Below, in pieces: positions 46,150 through 55,301 of a DNA stretch of 64,000 bases. The stretch's first letter is position 1. Every line of letters begins with the position of its first letter. The stretch is from Leucobacter sp. UCMA 4100 (lineage in GTDB: Bacteria > Actinomycetota > Actinomycetes > Actinomycetales > Microbacteriaceae), in assembly GCF_027853335.1 (NCBI RefSeq), contig NZ_JAFEUS010000002.1, positions 2,092,514 to 2,156,513 of the forward strand. Reading direction: 5' to 3'. The position numbers and the translations under genes are program-made. The notes under the pieces were generated by a model. The model had not been told where the DNA came from and made no database searches. It saw only the letters and a program-made list of their open reading frames with translations.

Positions 46150-47505
46150 GTGAATACCGTTCACACCGCGGCAGATATCCAAGCAAACATCACCGACACG
46201 ATTCGCCACCGAGCCGACACTGAGGTGCGCACCTATGTGCTCGACACCTCGGTTTTGCTCAGCGATCCAACCGCGCTAACGAAGTTTGCTGAGCACTCAA
46301 TCGTGCTTCCCATCGTTGTCATTACCGAACTCGAGAAAAAGCGCCAGGATCTCGAGCTCGGGTTCTTTGCACGCCGAGCCCTGCGCACGCTCGACGACCT
46401 GAGGGCCGAACATGGCAGGCTCGACTTTCCGGTCGCGATTGGCGATGCTCCGGGAACCTTGCGTATCGAGCTCGTGCACGGAGACGAGACGGTGTTGCCG
46501 CAGGGCATGCGACTCCAGGACAACGACTCGAAGATTCTGGCGGTTGCACTCGCCCTCGCCGCTGACGGGCAAGAGGTCACGGTGGTGTCGCAAGACTTGC
46601 CGATGAGAGTGAAAGCCTCGGCGCTCGGCCTGCATGCCGAAGAGTACCGACACAAGCGTGCTTCGAGCGGTGAGTACACGGGAGTCGCTGAGCTCAGCGT
46701 CTCAGAAGAAGCGATGAACGACCTATGGAGCGAAGGGTCGCTGCCCGCAACGCAGGAGAGTGAGGCCCTCCTCGCAGGCACGGGCGTGATCGTGCAGTCG
46801 CCCCGTGGCTCGGCGCTCGGGCGCGTGCAGGGTGACCGCTCGCTTACGCTCGTGCGGGGCGACCGGGAGGTCTTTGGGGTCACCGGTCGAAGCGCTGAGC
46901 AACGTCTCGCGATTGACCTCCTGCTCGACGACTCGAAGGGTATCGTCTCGCTCGGCGGTCGTGCTGGCACGGGCAAGTCAGCGCTCGCGCTTGCCGCGGG
47001 GCTCGAAGCGGTGCTCGAGCGTCAAGAGCAGCGCAAGATCCTGGTGTTCAGGCCTATCTATGCGGTGGGAGGCCAAGAACTGGGCTACCTTCCCGGTGAT
47101 CACGACGACAAGATGGGGCCGTGGAGCCAGGCGGTGTATGACACCCTCGGCTCGATCGTCTCGCCGAACGTGCGAGAAGAAATTGCCGAGCGAAACCTCA
47201 TCGAGGTGCTGCCGCTCACTCACATTCGAGGCCGTTCGCTACACGATGCCTTCGTGATCGTCGACGAAGCGCAATCGCTCGAACTCGGCGTGCTCACAAC
47301 GATGTTGACGCGTATCGGCCAGCAGTCGAAGGTCGTGCTCACCCACGATATCGCGCAGCGAGACAACCTCATGGTGGGCCGCCACGACAGCATCTCGGTT
47401 GTCATTGAGCGTCTCAAGGGGCACAGCCTCTTTGGCCACGTTACCCTGCAACGCTCAGAGCGAAGTGCGATCGCGGCGCTCGTGAGTGAGCGGCTGGAGT
47501 TCTAG
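46150..47505 (+). CDS. PIN-domain PhoH-family ATPase (PhoH2-like)
   Basis: This 451-residue protein joins an N-terminal PIN nuclease domain ([26 protein letters not shown] acidic cluster) to a PhoH ATPase domain (Walker A GRAGTGKS at 270-277; [10 protein letters not shown] Walker B). In mycobacteria, PhoH2 unwinds and cleaves RNA, and is paired with an upstream small phoAT gene; no obvious antitoxin frame is visible here. The GTG at 46150 follows GGCAGGAGA. It sits after uppS as in related genomes. Confidence 0.9.
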   Translation: MNTVHTAADIQANITDTIRHRADTEVRTYVLDTSVLLSDPTALTKFAEHSIVLPIVVITELEKKRQDLELGFFARRALRTLDDLRAEHGRLDFPVAIGDAPGTLRIELVHGDETVLPQGMRLQDNDSKILAVALALAADGQEVTVVSQDLPMRVKASALGLHAEEYRHKRASSGEYTGVAELSVSEEAMNDLWSEGSLPATQESEALLAGTGVIVQSPRGSALGRVQGDRSLTLVRGDREVFGVTGRSAEQRLAIDLLLDDSKGIVSLGGRAGTGKSALALAAGLEAVLERQEQRKILVFRPIYAVGGQELGYLPGDHDDKMGPWSQAVYDTLGSIVSPNVREEIAERNLIEVLPLTHIRGRSLHDAFVIVDEAQSLELGVLTTMLTRIGQQSKVVLTHDIAQRDNLMVGRHDSISVVIERLKGHSLFGHVTLQRSERSAIAALVSERLEF

Positions 47506-47553
47506 CGCTTCCGTCTCACCTCGCGCCACAGTGAAGCCCATTGCGGCGCTGAG

Positions 47554-47595
47554 AGGTCTCGCGGGAGCGCTGAACGGGCGACTCCCGCGAGACCT
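47554..47595. terminator. Hairpin after phoH
   Basis: AGGTCTCGCGGGAG pairs perfectly with CTCCCGCGAGACCT (14 bp, 14-nt loop). No T-run follows. Confidence 0.5.
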
Positions 47596-47659
47596 GCCAC
47601 TGCACGAAGATCTTGCACCGAGGCGCATCAATTCCCGTGACCTCTTGGCGCACGCGAAG

Positions 47660-47665
47660 TAGACT
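47660..47665 (+). promoter_or_regulatory. -10 box TAGACT, leaderless start of the acyl-CoA dehydrogenase
   Basis: TAGACT ends 7 nt before the GTG at 47673. Confidence 0.5.
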
Positions 47666-47672
47666 GCTGTGT

Positions 47673-48836
47673 GTGAGTGGAATCAACGAGCTTTTGCCAG
47701 ACGACCTACTAACCGAGATCAGAAATCGTGCCCGCGGCTACGACGAGCGCAACGAATTCTGCATTGATGACCTGCTCGCCCTCAAAGCGACGGGATATCT
47801 GAAGGCCGGCGTTCCGGCCGAGCGCGGCGGCGGGGGCCTGAGCCTCTCAGAGCTTTCGCTCGCACAGCGACGCCTCGCAGGGGCATCGCCTGCCGCGGCG
47901 CTCGCCGTCAACATGCACCTCCTGTGGGGTGCGGTGGCCAAGTTCATGAGCGACCGTGGCGACACCCGTCTTGACTGGGTCTTTGACGACATGGTCGCCG
48001 GCGAGATCTTCGCCTTTGGCATCTCTGAGGCAGGCAACGACTCCGTGCTTCTCGACTCGAGCAGCACGGCGACCCCCGACGGTGACGATTACCTCGTCAA
48101 CGGAATGAAGATCTTCACGACGCTCTCGCCGGTGTGGACGCGGCTTGGAATGCATGCCCGTACCGAGGGAGAAGACGCACGCATCGTGGTCGGCTTCATG
48201 AGGCGCGAGGCGCTCGAGGGCGGGCAGCCGCGCAGCCAGGACAACGGTGGCGAGGGCATCGAGTACCCGCACGCCTGGAACACCCTCGGCATGCGTGCCA
48301 CCCAGAGCTGGAACACCAAACTGACCAACGCGCGACTGCTGGGCGGCGACGTCGTCACGAGCTACGAGCCGTATGACATGCAAGACCTCATCATCAGCGC
48401 GGTCTCGTTGACCTTTGGCATCTTGACCACCTCGGTGTACGCGGGCATTGGTGACCGCGCGCTGGAGATCGCCCGCGAGGCCGTCAACGAGCCCATGGGC
48501 GACGGTATTAAGCTCGATGATCCGCAGGTTGCGCAGATGGTTTCTGAGGCGGTGCTCGAGCACCGAGCCTCGGTCGACATGCTTGAGCTCATCGCGAGCG
48601 ACATCGACGCCGAAGCGCCGCGCGACGACTGGTCGCTCGCGATCGCCGCCGTGAAAAATCGGGTCACCGATGAGGCGAGGGATGCGGTCGAGGCAGCGAT
48701 CCGCACCCTCGGCGCTCGCGCCTTCAACGCTGACCACGAGCTTGCTCGCATGTACCGCGATGTTGTTGCCGGTATTTTCCACCCGCGCTCGGCCCGCTCG
48801 CTCGCGGCAGCGGTGCGCACCTCACTGATCAGCTAA
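47673..48836 (+). CDS. Acyl-CoA dehydrogenase-like flavoprotein
   Basis: This 387-residue protein follows the acyl-CoA dehydrogenase plan: helical N-domain with VPAERGGGGLSLSELS, middle beta-domain with GISEAGNDSVLLDSS and NGMKIFTTLSPVWTRLGMHAR, then a helical C-domain. The catalytic Glu cannot be placed with certainty. The early part resembles class D flavin monooxygenases too, so oxidation of a non-CoA substrate is possible. The GTG start matches the TAGACT box; the upstream extension is rejected. Confidence 0.8.
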   Translation: MSGINELLPDDLLTEIRNRARGYDERNEFCIDDLLALKATGYLKAGVPAERGGGGLSLSELSLAQRRLAGASPAAALAVNMHLLWGAVAKFMSDRGDTRLDWVFDDMVAGEIFAFGISEAGNDSVLLDSSSTATPDGDDYLVNGMKIFTTLSPVWTRLGMHARTEGEDARIVVGFMRREALEGGQPRSQDNGGEGIEYPHAWNTLGMRATQSWNTKLTNARLLGGDVVTSYEPYDMQDLIISAVSLTFGILTTSVYAGIGDRALEIAREAVNEPMGDGIKLDDPQVAQMVSEAVLEHRASVDMLELIASDIDAEAPRDDWSLAIAAVKNRVTDEARDAVEAAIRTLGARAFNADHELARMYRDVVAGIFHPRSARSLAAAVRTSLIS

Positions 48837-48844
48837 CAACAAAA

Positions 48845-48894
48845 ACCCGGGTGAGATGCTCAGTGCTCATGCGCATCTCACCCGGGTGGTTTTT
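48845..48894. terminator. Bidirectional terminator
   Basis: ACCCGGGTGAGATGC pairs perfectly with GCATCTCACCCGGGT (15 bp). TTTTT follows on the plus side and an A-run precedes it, so it can stop the acyl-CoA dehydrogenase gene and the convergent MFS gene. Confidence 0.92.
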
Positions 48895-48904
48895 CGGTGC
48901 CGGT

Positions 48905-50347
48905 TTACTCTTCGGGCACGCTGACGAAGGTCGTGACCGGGCGGCTCTTGCGGATCGTCGCGAGGCTGAGCAGCGCGAGAATCACCGCGACGAGACTCAC
49001 AACCCAGATCGTTACGTAGCCCGTTCGTGACGATGCACCCACGCCCTCAAGCGTGAAGAATGCCAGAATCATGCCGAATGCGGCACTCGCGAGTGCTCCA
49101 CCCAGCGTTTTCAACGAGTTGTAGATGCCCGTTGCGATGCCGGTCGAGTCTGCTGGTGATTCTTCTGCGATAAGTGCGGGCAGGGCCGCGAGCAGGAAGC
49201 CGCTGCCGAAACCGTTGACCATGATTGCGATCATAATGAGCGTGAGCGAGCCGTTCAAGAAGATCAGCATGAGGTGCCCGCCAATCGCGAGTACGAGGCC
49301 CGTCGTGAGCACACCGAGCAAACCGATACGTTTTGCGAGCCTCGCAATGAGGAACGATGCAATGGTTGCCGGGGCGACCGAAGCGATCGTGACAATGGCA
49401 AGCTGTGACGGCGCGAAGCTGAAACCATAGCCGGCGACCTCGGGCTTTGCGCCCATGAACGTCATCAGGATCGTCTGTGAACCGAGCACCATCATGCCGA
49501 GCACAAACGAGATGAGGTACGCGGGCCACAGCTGCGGCTGGGTCACGATACGAATGTCGATTGCTGGTGCTTCGACGCGTTTCTCCCACCACACCCAGGC
49601 GGTGCCGATCGCCAGCGCTGCGACGATGAGCAGGATCGCGGTGAGGGTAAAGCCCTGACGGCTTGCCACCTGCAGGCCACCCATGATGAGCAGCATCGTC
49701 ACGGCAAGGCCGATGAAACCGATCGTGTCAATCTTCGGGCGTGCGCGCTCGGTCGATTCAGGAACGGCGACAAACACGGCGATGACACAGAGAATGAGAA
49801 TAACGACGGGAATGGCAAGAATCATCGTCATGCTCGACAGTCCGCCGGCTACTCCCGCCACGACCGAGCCGAGAATTGCTCCGACCGTGATGCTCGCGAC
49901 GAGCATGCCGATCGCGCGTCGAGCTGAGGTCTGCGTGAGACGGCTGTGCACGATCGCAATTTCTAGCGGTAGCCAAACCGCCAAAGGACCGACGAGCACA
50001 CGACCAACGAGTGCCAGCGGGTATGAAGGAGCCAGCGCGACGAGGAGTGAGCCGACGGCGACCGCAATGACGGCGATGCGCAGCATACGGCGGTGGCCAA
50101 AAATATCGCCGAGCTTTGAAAGCACCGGAACGCACACGCTCGCGGCCAGGGTTTGCACGGTAACGAACCAGGTGATCGAGGCATCGGTGATGCCCCAGTG
50201 CTCGGTGAGATTAGAGAAGAGCGGGGTGTAATACCCCTGTAAGAAGCCACTGCTCAATTCGACGAAAAGCAAGAAGCCGACGATCGCGGCGACTCCCTTC
50301 GTCTCTGGGGCAATCGAATGGGCCTCCGCCTTTGGACGCTCTGACAT
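48905..50347 (-). CDS. MFS transporter (DHA2-like)
   Basis: This 480-residue protein has about 14 hydrophobic segments and the MFS loop motifs KLGDIFGHRRML and VGRVLVGPLAVWLPLEIAIVHSRL, as in drug-efflux DHA2 permeases. Its gene follows the amidohydrolase gene by 39 nt on the same strand, so the two likely handle the same compound. The substrate is unknown. AGAAAGA precedes the ATG. Confidence 0.9.
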   Translation of the reverse strand: MSERPKAEAHSIAPETKGVAAIVGFLLFVELSSGFLQGYYTPLFSNLTEHWGITDASITWFVTVQTLAASVCVPVLSKLGDIFGHRRMLRIAVIAVAVGSLLVALAPSYPLALVGRVLVGPLAVWLPLEIAIVHSRLTQTSARRAIGMLVASITVGAILGSVVAGVAGGLSSMTMILAIPVVILILCVIAVFVAVPESTERARPKIDTIGFIGLAVTMLLIMGGLQVASRQGFTLTAILLIVAALAIGTAWVWWEKRVEAPAIDIRIVTQPQLWPAYLISFVLGMMVLGSQTILMTFMGAKPEVAGYGFSFAPSQLAIVTIASVAPATIASFLIARLAKRIGLLGVLTTGLVLAIGGHLMLIFLNGSLTLIMIAIMVNGFGSGFLLAALPALIAEESPADSTGIATGIYNSLKTLGGALASAAFGMILAFFTLEGVGASSRTGYVTIWVVSLVAVILALLSLATIRKSRPVTTFVSVPEE

Positions 50348-50386
50348 GTCGTGTCTTTCTGTGATGTGGGTTGGGGTGAAGAAACG

Positions 50387-51682
50387 CTAAGAGGCGAGCG
50401 CTGAGTGAGCGCGGGCAACAGGCATGGCATCATCGAGGTCTTTGACAACGCGGCCACCCTGAATGACGACCTTGATCTCGCTCGGTTCAGCCAGACGATC
50501 GATCTCGGCGAGTGGATCGACATCGGTGATGACGAGGTCGGCAAGCTTGCCTTGCTCGAGTGAACCGAGCGCATCGTCGACATGCATGAGCTTTGCCGCG
50601 TTCAAGGTGCCTGCTGTGATGGCATCGATAGGGGCCATGCCGAGTGACACCATGTGGCCGAGCTCGGTGAGATTAGTTCCGTGCGGGCACACGCCAGCAT
50701 CGGTTCCGAGGGCGACCTTGACGCCTGCCTGAATGGCTTTTGCTACATGCTTACGAGCAATGTCTGACCACACGACTTTTTTCGCATAGAGGAAGGGCGG
50801 CACGAGTTTTGGGTCGGGAACGCGAAGCGCTGAGCTCAGCGTTGGTACGAGATAGGTGCCCTTTTCGATCATGAGAGCAATGCCCTCGTCATCGATTTCG
50901 TAGCCGTGCTCAACGCTCGCGACGCCGCCGTGGATCGCTTCGAGAATGCCTGCCGAACCCTGTGCGTGCGCGGTGACGGGTTGGCCCTGGCGACGGTTGC
51001 CTTCTTCGACGGCGATACCCACTTGGTGCGCAGGTACGCCGAGATCGTGCGGGGTGTCTGACGGGCTTGAAACCCCTCCGGTGGTGCACACTTTGATGAC
51101 ATCGGCACCGGTGCGAATAAGCTCACGAACCGCTACACGCATCTCGTCATCGGTGTCGACGATGCGAAAGCCCTCGTCCATCGGAACCATCTGGTTGCCG
51201 TTGGCGAGGTGAAAATCGACGTGTCCGCCGGTGGGAGAGATGACCGAGATTGCGAGGTGAGCGCGGGGTCCGAGGAGCTTGCCCTTCGTGACGAGGTTCC
51301 GGAAACCAGGGGTGAGCCCGCCGAGGTCACGAATCGTCGTGACGCCGGCCATGAGCGTATCTCGCATGGTCTCTGCTGCCGCGTAGTGGCGCTCTTCGGC
51401 AAATTGTGCGGCCATGGTGGCAAAGCCGGTTTCGATGCCCATGCCCATGTGCACGTGAACGTCGAAGAAGCCGGGCATGATCGTTTTGCCGGTCAGATCG
51501 ACCTCTGTTGCACCCTCGACCGTGGTGTCACGGCGTGGCCCGACATAGTCAATTTTGCCATCGATGATGACAACCTCACCGTTGGGCAGAGGCTCTTTTC
51601 CAGTGCCGTCGATAATTGTCGCGCCAACGATGCGAAGAGGCGTTTCGTTGGTCGGAACCTGTGGAATGCGTGCGGTTGTCAT
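50387..51682 (-). CDS. Metal-dependent amidohydrolase (imidazolonepropionase/prolidase-like)
   Basis: This 431-residue protein has the amidohydrolase metal set: HxH in GFFDVHVHMGMG, a Lys in GADVIKVCTTGG, His in VTAHAQGSAGI and VEHGYEI, and Asp in ALGTDAGVCPHG. This subgroup hydrolyses Xaa-Pro/Arg dipeptides, related amides or organophosphates. It is encoded first in an operon with an MFS transporter, divergent from an Lrp-type regulator. The real substrate is unknown. GAAAGG precedes the ATG. Confidence 0.9.
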   Translation of the reverse strand: MTTARIPQVPTNETPLRIVGATIIDGTGKEPLPNGEVVIIDGKIDYVGPRRDTTVEGATEVDLTGKTIMPGFFDVHVHMGMGIETGFATMAAQFAEERHYAAAETMRDTLMAGVTTIRDLGGLTPGFRNLVTKGKLLGPRAHLAISVISPTGGHVDFHLANGNQMVPMDEGFRIVDTDDEMRVAVRELIRTGADVIKVCTTGGVSSPSDTPHDLGVPAHQVGIAVEEGNRRQGQPVTAHAQGSAGILEAIHGGVASVEHGYEIDDEGIALMIEKGTYLVPTLSSALRVPDPKLVPPFLYAKKVVWSDIARKHVAKAIQAGVKVALGTDAGVCPHGTNLTELGHMVSLGMAPIDAITAGTLNAAKLMHVDDALGSLEQGKLADLVITDVDPLAEIDRLAEPSEIKVVIQGGRVVKDLDDAMPVARAHSALAS

Positions 51683-51762
51683 GATCAGGCCTTTCTGTTG
51701 TGACTCCAGGCAGGCTATCCTCGGCAGTGGGAATGTGTGTGATCAGACGGTAAGCTTGCAAG

Positions 51763-51773
51763 AAAGTATCTTT
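51763..51773. promoter_or_regulatory. Possible operator between amidohydrolase and Lrp genes
   Basis: AAAG TAT CTTT is an AT-rich palindrome in the 108-nt divergent gap, 18 nt before the regulator's ATG. Confidence 0.3.
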
Positions 51774-51790
51774 AACAACGAGGCTGATGC

Positions 51791-52846
51791 ATGAAAAGAG
51801 ATATTGATTGGCTCGATCGTTCGATCGTGAGTGCGCTACAGATTTATCCGCGGGCGAGCTGGGCGCAGCTTTCACCGGTCTTGCAAACGTCAGAGAGCAC
51901 CCTTTCGCGCCGCTGGGATCAGCTCATTGAAGATGGGGTGGTGTGGACAAGCTCGGGTATCTTGCCAGACCGCCCGTTGTTGCTTGGACAAGGCTGTTTT
52001 ATCGAGATTCGCTGTGTGACAGGAACGAGGGAGTCAGTTATTCATGAGCTCTCGAAGCTGCCCAACGTGTTCAGCATTGCGATCTGCGCGGGCGCACACG
52101 ACCTCGCGGTGATGGTCGCTGGCGAGTCAATGCTCGAGATGGACCGATACATTCACGAGCATGTGGTCACGATTGAGGGGGTCGAGCGGGCGCTGACAAC
52201 CTATGTGAGCGGTGTTGCTGTTGAGGGTTCGGCCTTTCGGCTTGGTGACCTGACCGAGCAACAGTCGAGCAAGCTTGGTTCATTGGTGCCACCCAGGCGA
52301 AACATTTCGACTCAACCAACGCCTTCACAAATCGAGATCGCTCAGAGCCTTGCGGCCGACGTGCGTCGCCCGGCGGCAGAAGTTGCGCGTGAGACGGGGC
52401 TTTCACGTGCGCACGTGCAGCGGCAAATAGCGGTGTTGCAGTCGGCTCCTTGGTACATGTCGCGTATCGACTTTTCGGTCAATGATTTTGGTCTCACCGC
52501 GGTGTACTTTTGGGTGGAATGCAGTGCTGTGCACCTGCCCGACCTCATGCGTTTCGTGCGCCGTTCGCACGGTGTTCGGCTCGCCATGCCAGTGGTCTCT
52601 CGATCGAACGTGTTGCTCTCGGTTTGGCTGCCTGGCCTCGACCATATCTCGGTATTTGAGCAGGTGCTCGTGAAGTCGGTTCCTGCCGTGAACGTGCTCG
52701 ACCGGTGGCCTCAGATCGTCGCCCGTAAGCGGTTGGGCGTTCTGCTTGATCAGCGGGGTCGACGCCGGTCAGCAGCGGGCGAAGTACCTAACCCCATTGA
52801 GGAGCAGGGGAGCGCTCCTGCATTTTTCGGCGTACCGATGTTTTAA
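51791..52846 (+). CDS. Lrp/AsnC-family regulator with two HTH units
   Basis: This 351-residue protein contains an AsnC-type HTH at about residues 6-50 (RSIVSALQIYPRASWAQLSPVLQTSESTLSRRW), a ligand-binding region, and a second HTH near residues 176-216 (IAQSLAADVRRPAAEVARETGLSRAHVQRQ) followed by another sensor-like half. Tandem Lrp proteins of this length are typical of actinobacteria. It is divergent from the amidohydrolase-MFS operon and probably controls it; the inducer may be the amidohydrolase substrate. Confidence 0.85.
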   Translation: MKRDIDWLDRSIVSALQIYPRASWAQLSPVLQTSESTLSRRWDQLIEDGVVWTSSGILPDRPLLLGQGCFIEIRCVTGTRESVIHELSKLPNVFSIAICAGAHDLAVMVAGESMLEMDRYIHEHVVTIEGVERALTTYVSGVAVEGSAFRLGDLTEQQSSKLGSLVPPRRNISTQPTPSQIEIAQSLAADVRRPAAEVARETGLSRAHVQRQIAVLQSAPWYMSRIDFSVNDFGLTAVYFWVECSAVHLPDLMRFVRRSHGVRLAMPVVSRSNVLLSVWLPGLDHISVFEQVLVKSVPAVNVLDRWPQIVARKRLGVLLDQRGRRRSAAGEVPNPIEEQGSAPAFFGVPMF

Positions 52847-52861
52847 TCGCTCAGAAAAAGA

Positions 52862-52896
52862 CGAGGGGCGCGCATCATCGTGATCCGCGCCCCTCG
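52862..52896. terminator. Bidirectional hairpin between the Lrp gene and fumC
   Basis: CGAGGGGCGCG pairs with CGCGCCCCTCG (11 bp). An AAAAA stretch lies on the left, serving the fumC side, and GCTTTCG on the right. Confidence 0.8.
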
Positions 52897-52916
52897 CGCT
52901 TTCGTTGAACGGTGCG

Positions 52917-54320
52917 TTACTTCGCGACGCCCGGGTGGGTCATCGAGAGCAGGTCAAGCGCCTTGTCGAGCTCGGCCTCGCTGAGTTCGCCGCGCTCGAC
53001 GTAGCCGAGTGCGATGGTCGCCTCGCGCACGGTGACGCCCTCGGCGACGGCGTGCTTTGCGATCTTCGCGCCAGCTTCGTAGCCGATGAGGCGGTTGAGC
53101 GGGGTCACGGTCGATGGGCTCATGCCGGCGAGGGTCGCCATGCGCTCGATGTTTGCCTCGAGGCCAGCGATCGTCTTGTCGGCGAGTACGCGGGTTGCGT
53201 TCGAGAGCAGGCGAATCGACTCGAGCAGCGCGGTTCCCATGACAGGAATCATGACGTTGAGCTCGAAGTTGCCGCGTGCCCCGCCCCATGCGACGGTTGC
53301 GTCGTTACCGATGACGCGGGCGCAGACCATCATGACGGCCTCGGGAACAACGGGGTTCACCTTGCCGGGCATAATCGACGAGCCGGGCTGCAAGTCGGGA
53401 ATGTGGAGTTCTCCGAGACCAGTGTTTGGGCCCGAGCCCATCCAGCGAATGTCATCGGTGAGCTTCGTGAGTGAAACGGCGATGGTGCGCAGTGCGCCCG
53501 AAGCCTCGACGAGGCCATCACGGTTTGACTGCGCCTCGAAGAGATTGCGCGCCTGGGTGATGGGCAGGCCGCTCGAAGCGGCGATCTCGGCGATGACCTT
53601 CTCGGGGAACCCGATGGGGGTGTTGATGCCGGTGCCAACCGCGGTGCCGCCCTGCGGAACCTCGGCGACGCGAGGAAGTGCCGCGTCAATGCGCTCGATG
53701 CCGTAACGCATCTGGGTGGCGAAGCCGCTGAAGGCCTGGCCGAGGGTTACGGGGGTCGCGTCCATGAGGTGGGTGCGGCCGGGCTTCACGGCCTCCTTCC
53801 ACAGCTCTGCCTTGGCCTCGAGGGCCTCGGCGAGGTGCTCGAGTGAAGGCTTGAGCTGCTCGATGAGCGCGCCGGTCACTGCGATGTGCACCGAGGTGGG
53901 GAACACGTCGTTCGACGACTGCGAAGCGTTGACGTGGTCGTTCGGGTGAACGGGTGCGCCAAGGTGCTTCGTCGCGAGGGTCGAGAGAACCTCGTTCATG
54001 TTCATGTTTGACGAGGTGCCCGAGCCGGTCTGGTAGGTGTCGACCGGGAACATGTCGTGGTGGTTGCCAGCGATGATCTCTTCTGCTGCCGCGACGATCG
54101 CGTCAGAGATCTCTTTCGAGATGATGCCGAGCTCAAGGTTGGCGATCGCTGCCGCGCGCTTCACGCGAGCGAGTGCGACGATCTGGGCTGGCTCGAGGCC
54201 ACGACCCGAGATCGGGAAGTTCTCTACCGCACGCTGCGTCTGTGCTGCGTACAGCGCGTTCTTGGGCACGCGCACCTCGCCCATGGTGTCATGTTCAATA
54301 CGGTATTCGGTATCAGTCAC
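52917..54320 (-). CDS. fumC: Class II fumarate hydratase
   Basis: This 467-residue enzyme hydrates fumarate to malate in the TCA cycle. It has the superfamily signature [41 protein letters not shown] and [15 protein letters not shown]. The GTG start follows AAAGGAATACC. It is the last gene of an xseA-xseB-DUF4245-fumC run; the fructose-bisphosphatase gene (glpX) found near fum in M. tuberculosis is missing here. Confidence 0.97.
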   Translation of the reverse strand: MTDTEYRIEHDTMGEVRVPKNALYAAQTQRAVENFPISGRGLEPAQIVALARVKRAAAIANLELGIISKEISDAIVAAAEEIIAGNHHDMFPVDTYQTGSGTSSNMNMNEVLSTLATKHLGAPVHPNDHVNASQSSNDVFPTSVHIAVTGALIEQLKPSLEHLAEALEAKAELWKEAVKPGRTHLMDATPVTLGQAFSGFATQMRYGIERIDAALPRVAEVPQGGTAVGTGINTPIGFPEKVIAEIAASSGLPITQARNLFEAQSNRDGLVEASGALRTIAVSLTKLTDDIRWMGSGPNTGLGELHIPDLQPGSSIMPGKVNPVVPEAVMMVCARVIGNDATVAWGGARGNFELNVMIPVMGTALLESIRLLSNATRVLADKTIAGLEANIERMATLAGMSPSTVTPLNRLIGYEAGAKIAKHAVAEGVTVREATIALGYVERGELSEAELDKALDLLSMTHPGVAK

Positions 54321-54367
54321 GGTATTCCTTTACTGGGTGATCACTCATGTGAATAGCGGTCGGTCGG

Positions 54368-55021
54368 TTAGAGCGAGTCGAGAGCTGCCTGAGCGAGCTC
54401 GCGAATCACGATGGGCTCGTCGGTGCCGTACACCACGAGAGTTGAGTTATCGAGGTTGGTGCTCATCGCAAAGAGCACGTTCGTCTCTTCAGCGTCGTCG
54501 TCGCCGTGCTCGTACACGGTCCAGGTGTGACCCGCGAAGTCTTCGGTGCCGGTCGCGCTCTTTGACTCGAGCAGCTGGGCGACCCAGGTCTCGTTTGCAG
54601 GGCCGGCCTCTGGCGTGAAAGCTTGTACGACCGCGGCAAACTGCTCGGTTGGCTTTGGTGTCGTGTAGCCGACGTACCACTGCGTGACCTTGTCGGCCTT
54701 CGACGAACGAATGGTGGCCTGCTTGGCAAGCCAGTCGCTCGGCATCGCGGGTGCGACGAGTTCGATGCCGGCGGTCGGGCTTGCATCGTGCGCGAGTGAG
54801 ATGACGTCGACCGAACGGTCTTCGAAGTCGCCTCCCCAGCGGGGCACGATGAGTACGAGAATGAGCACAACGCCAAGGCTCGCGAGCAACGAGTACACGA
54901 GGTTGTTGACGGTTTGCCTTTGACGGTGCAGGCGAGAGTTCTCGGCCTTTCTCGCTGCCGTCTCATTCGGGGTTTCTGGGCGACCGAGCTCGGCGACGAT
55001 CTTGGGCTTCTTGCTTGCCAT
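54368..55021 (-). CDS. DUF4245 membrane-anchored protein
   Basis: This 217-residue protein has a basic cytoplasmic N-terminus, one membrane helix (about residues 39-61, LVYSLLASLGVVLILVLIV), and an outside domain with DWLAKQ and KVTQWYVGYTTP typical of DUF4245. The function is unknown. It starts 3 nt after the xseB stop codon. The equivalent position in M. tuberculosis (Rv1100) supports the family call. Confidence 0.85.
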   Translation of the reverse strand: MASKKPKIVAELGRPETPNETAARKAENSRLHRQRQTVNNLVYSLLASLGVVLILVLIVPRWGGDFEDRSVDVISLAHDASPTAGIELVAPAMPSDWLAKQATIRSSKADKVTQWYVGYTTPKPTEQFAAVVQAFTPEAGPANETWVAQLLESKSATGTEDFAGHTWTVYEHGDDDAEETNVLFAMSTNLDNSTLVVYGTDEPIVIRELAQAALDSL

Positions 55022-55024
55022 CGG

Positions 55025-55255
55025 TTATTCTGCCTCGGTTTCTGACGGGGCGCTCTGGCGTGCCGCTTCTAAGCGTTTGCGGGCGCCGAGCAGCCACTCT
55101 TCGCAGCGTGCGGCGAGCGCCTCACCGCGCTCCCACAGCGAGAGCGACTCTTCGAGCGTGGCCGCGCCCTGTTCAAGTTTGCTCACCACTTGCACGAGCT
55201 CGTCACGTGCTTCTTCGTACGAGAGCTCGGCGATGGGGGCACTGCTATTCGACAT
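55025..55255 (-). CDS. xseB: Exodeoxyribonuclease VII small subunit
   Basis: This 76-residue protein reads [55 protein letters not shown], the complete XseB pattern of two helices. It partners XseA to cut single-stranded DNA. The ATG at 55253-55255 has TAGACT 7 nt before it; a longer in-frame start upstream is not needed. Confidence 0.95.
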   Translation of the reverse strand: MSNSSAPIAELSYEEARDELVQVVSKLEQGAATLEESLSLWERGEALAARCEEWLLGARKRLEAARQSAPSETEAE

Positions 55256-55262
55256 GGCTCCC

Positions 55263-55268
55263 AGTCTA
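55263..55268 (-). promoter_or_regulatory. -10 box TAGACT, leaderless start of xseB
   Basis: TAGACT (minus strand) ends 7 nt before the ATG, giving xseB a possible promoter separate from xseA. Confidence 0.45.
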
Positions 55269-55301
55269 CCCCGCAATGCTCATGGTTCAGGGGGAGTGTT
55301 G

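Noticed and set aside
46012-46209. Minus-strand frame at phoH considered as an antitoxin gene
   Set aside because: It starts inside the phoH coding region and lacks a ribosome-binding site and antitoxin-like sequence.
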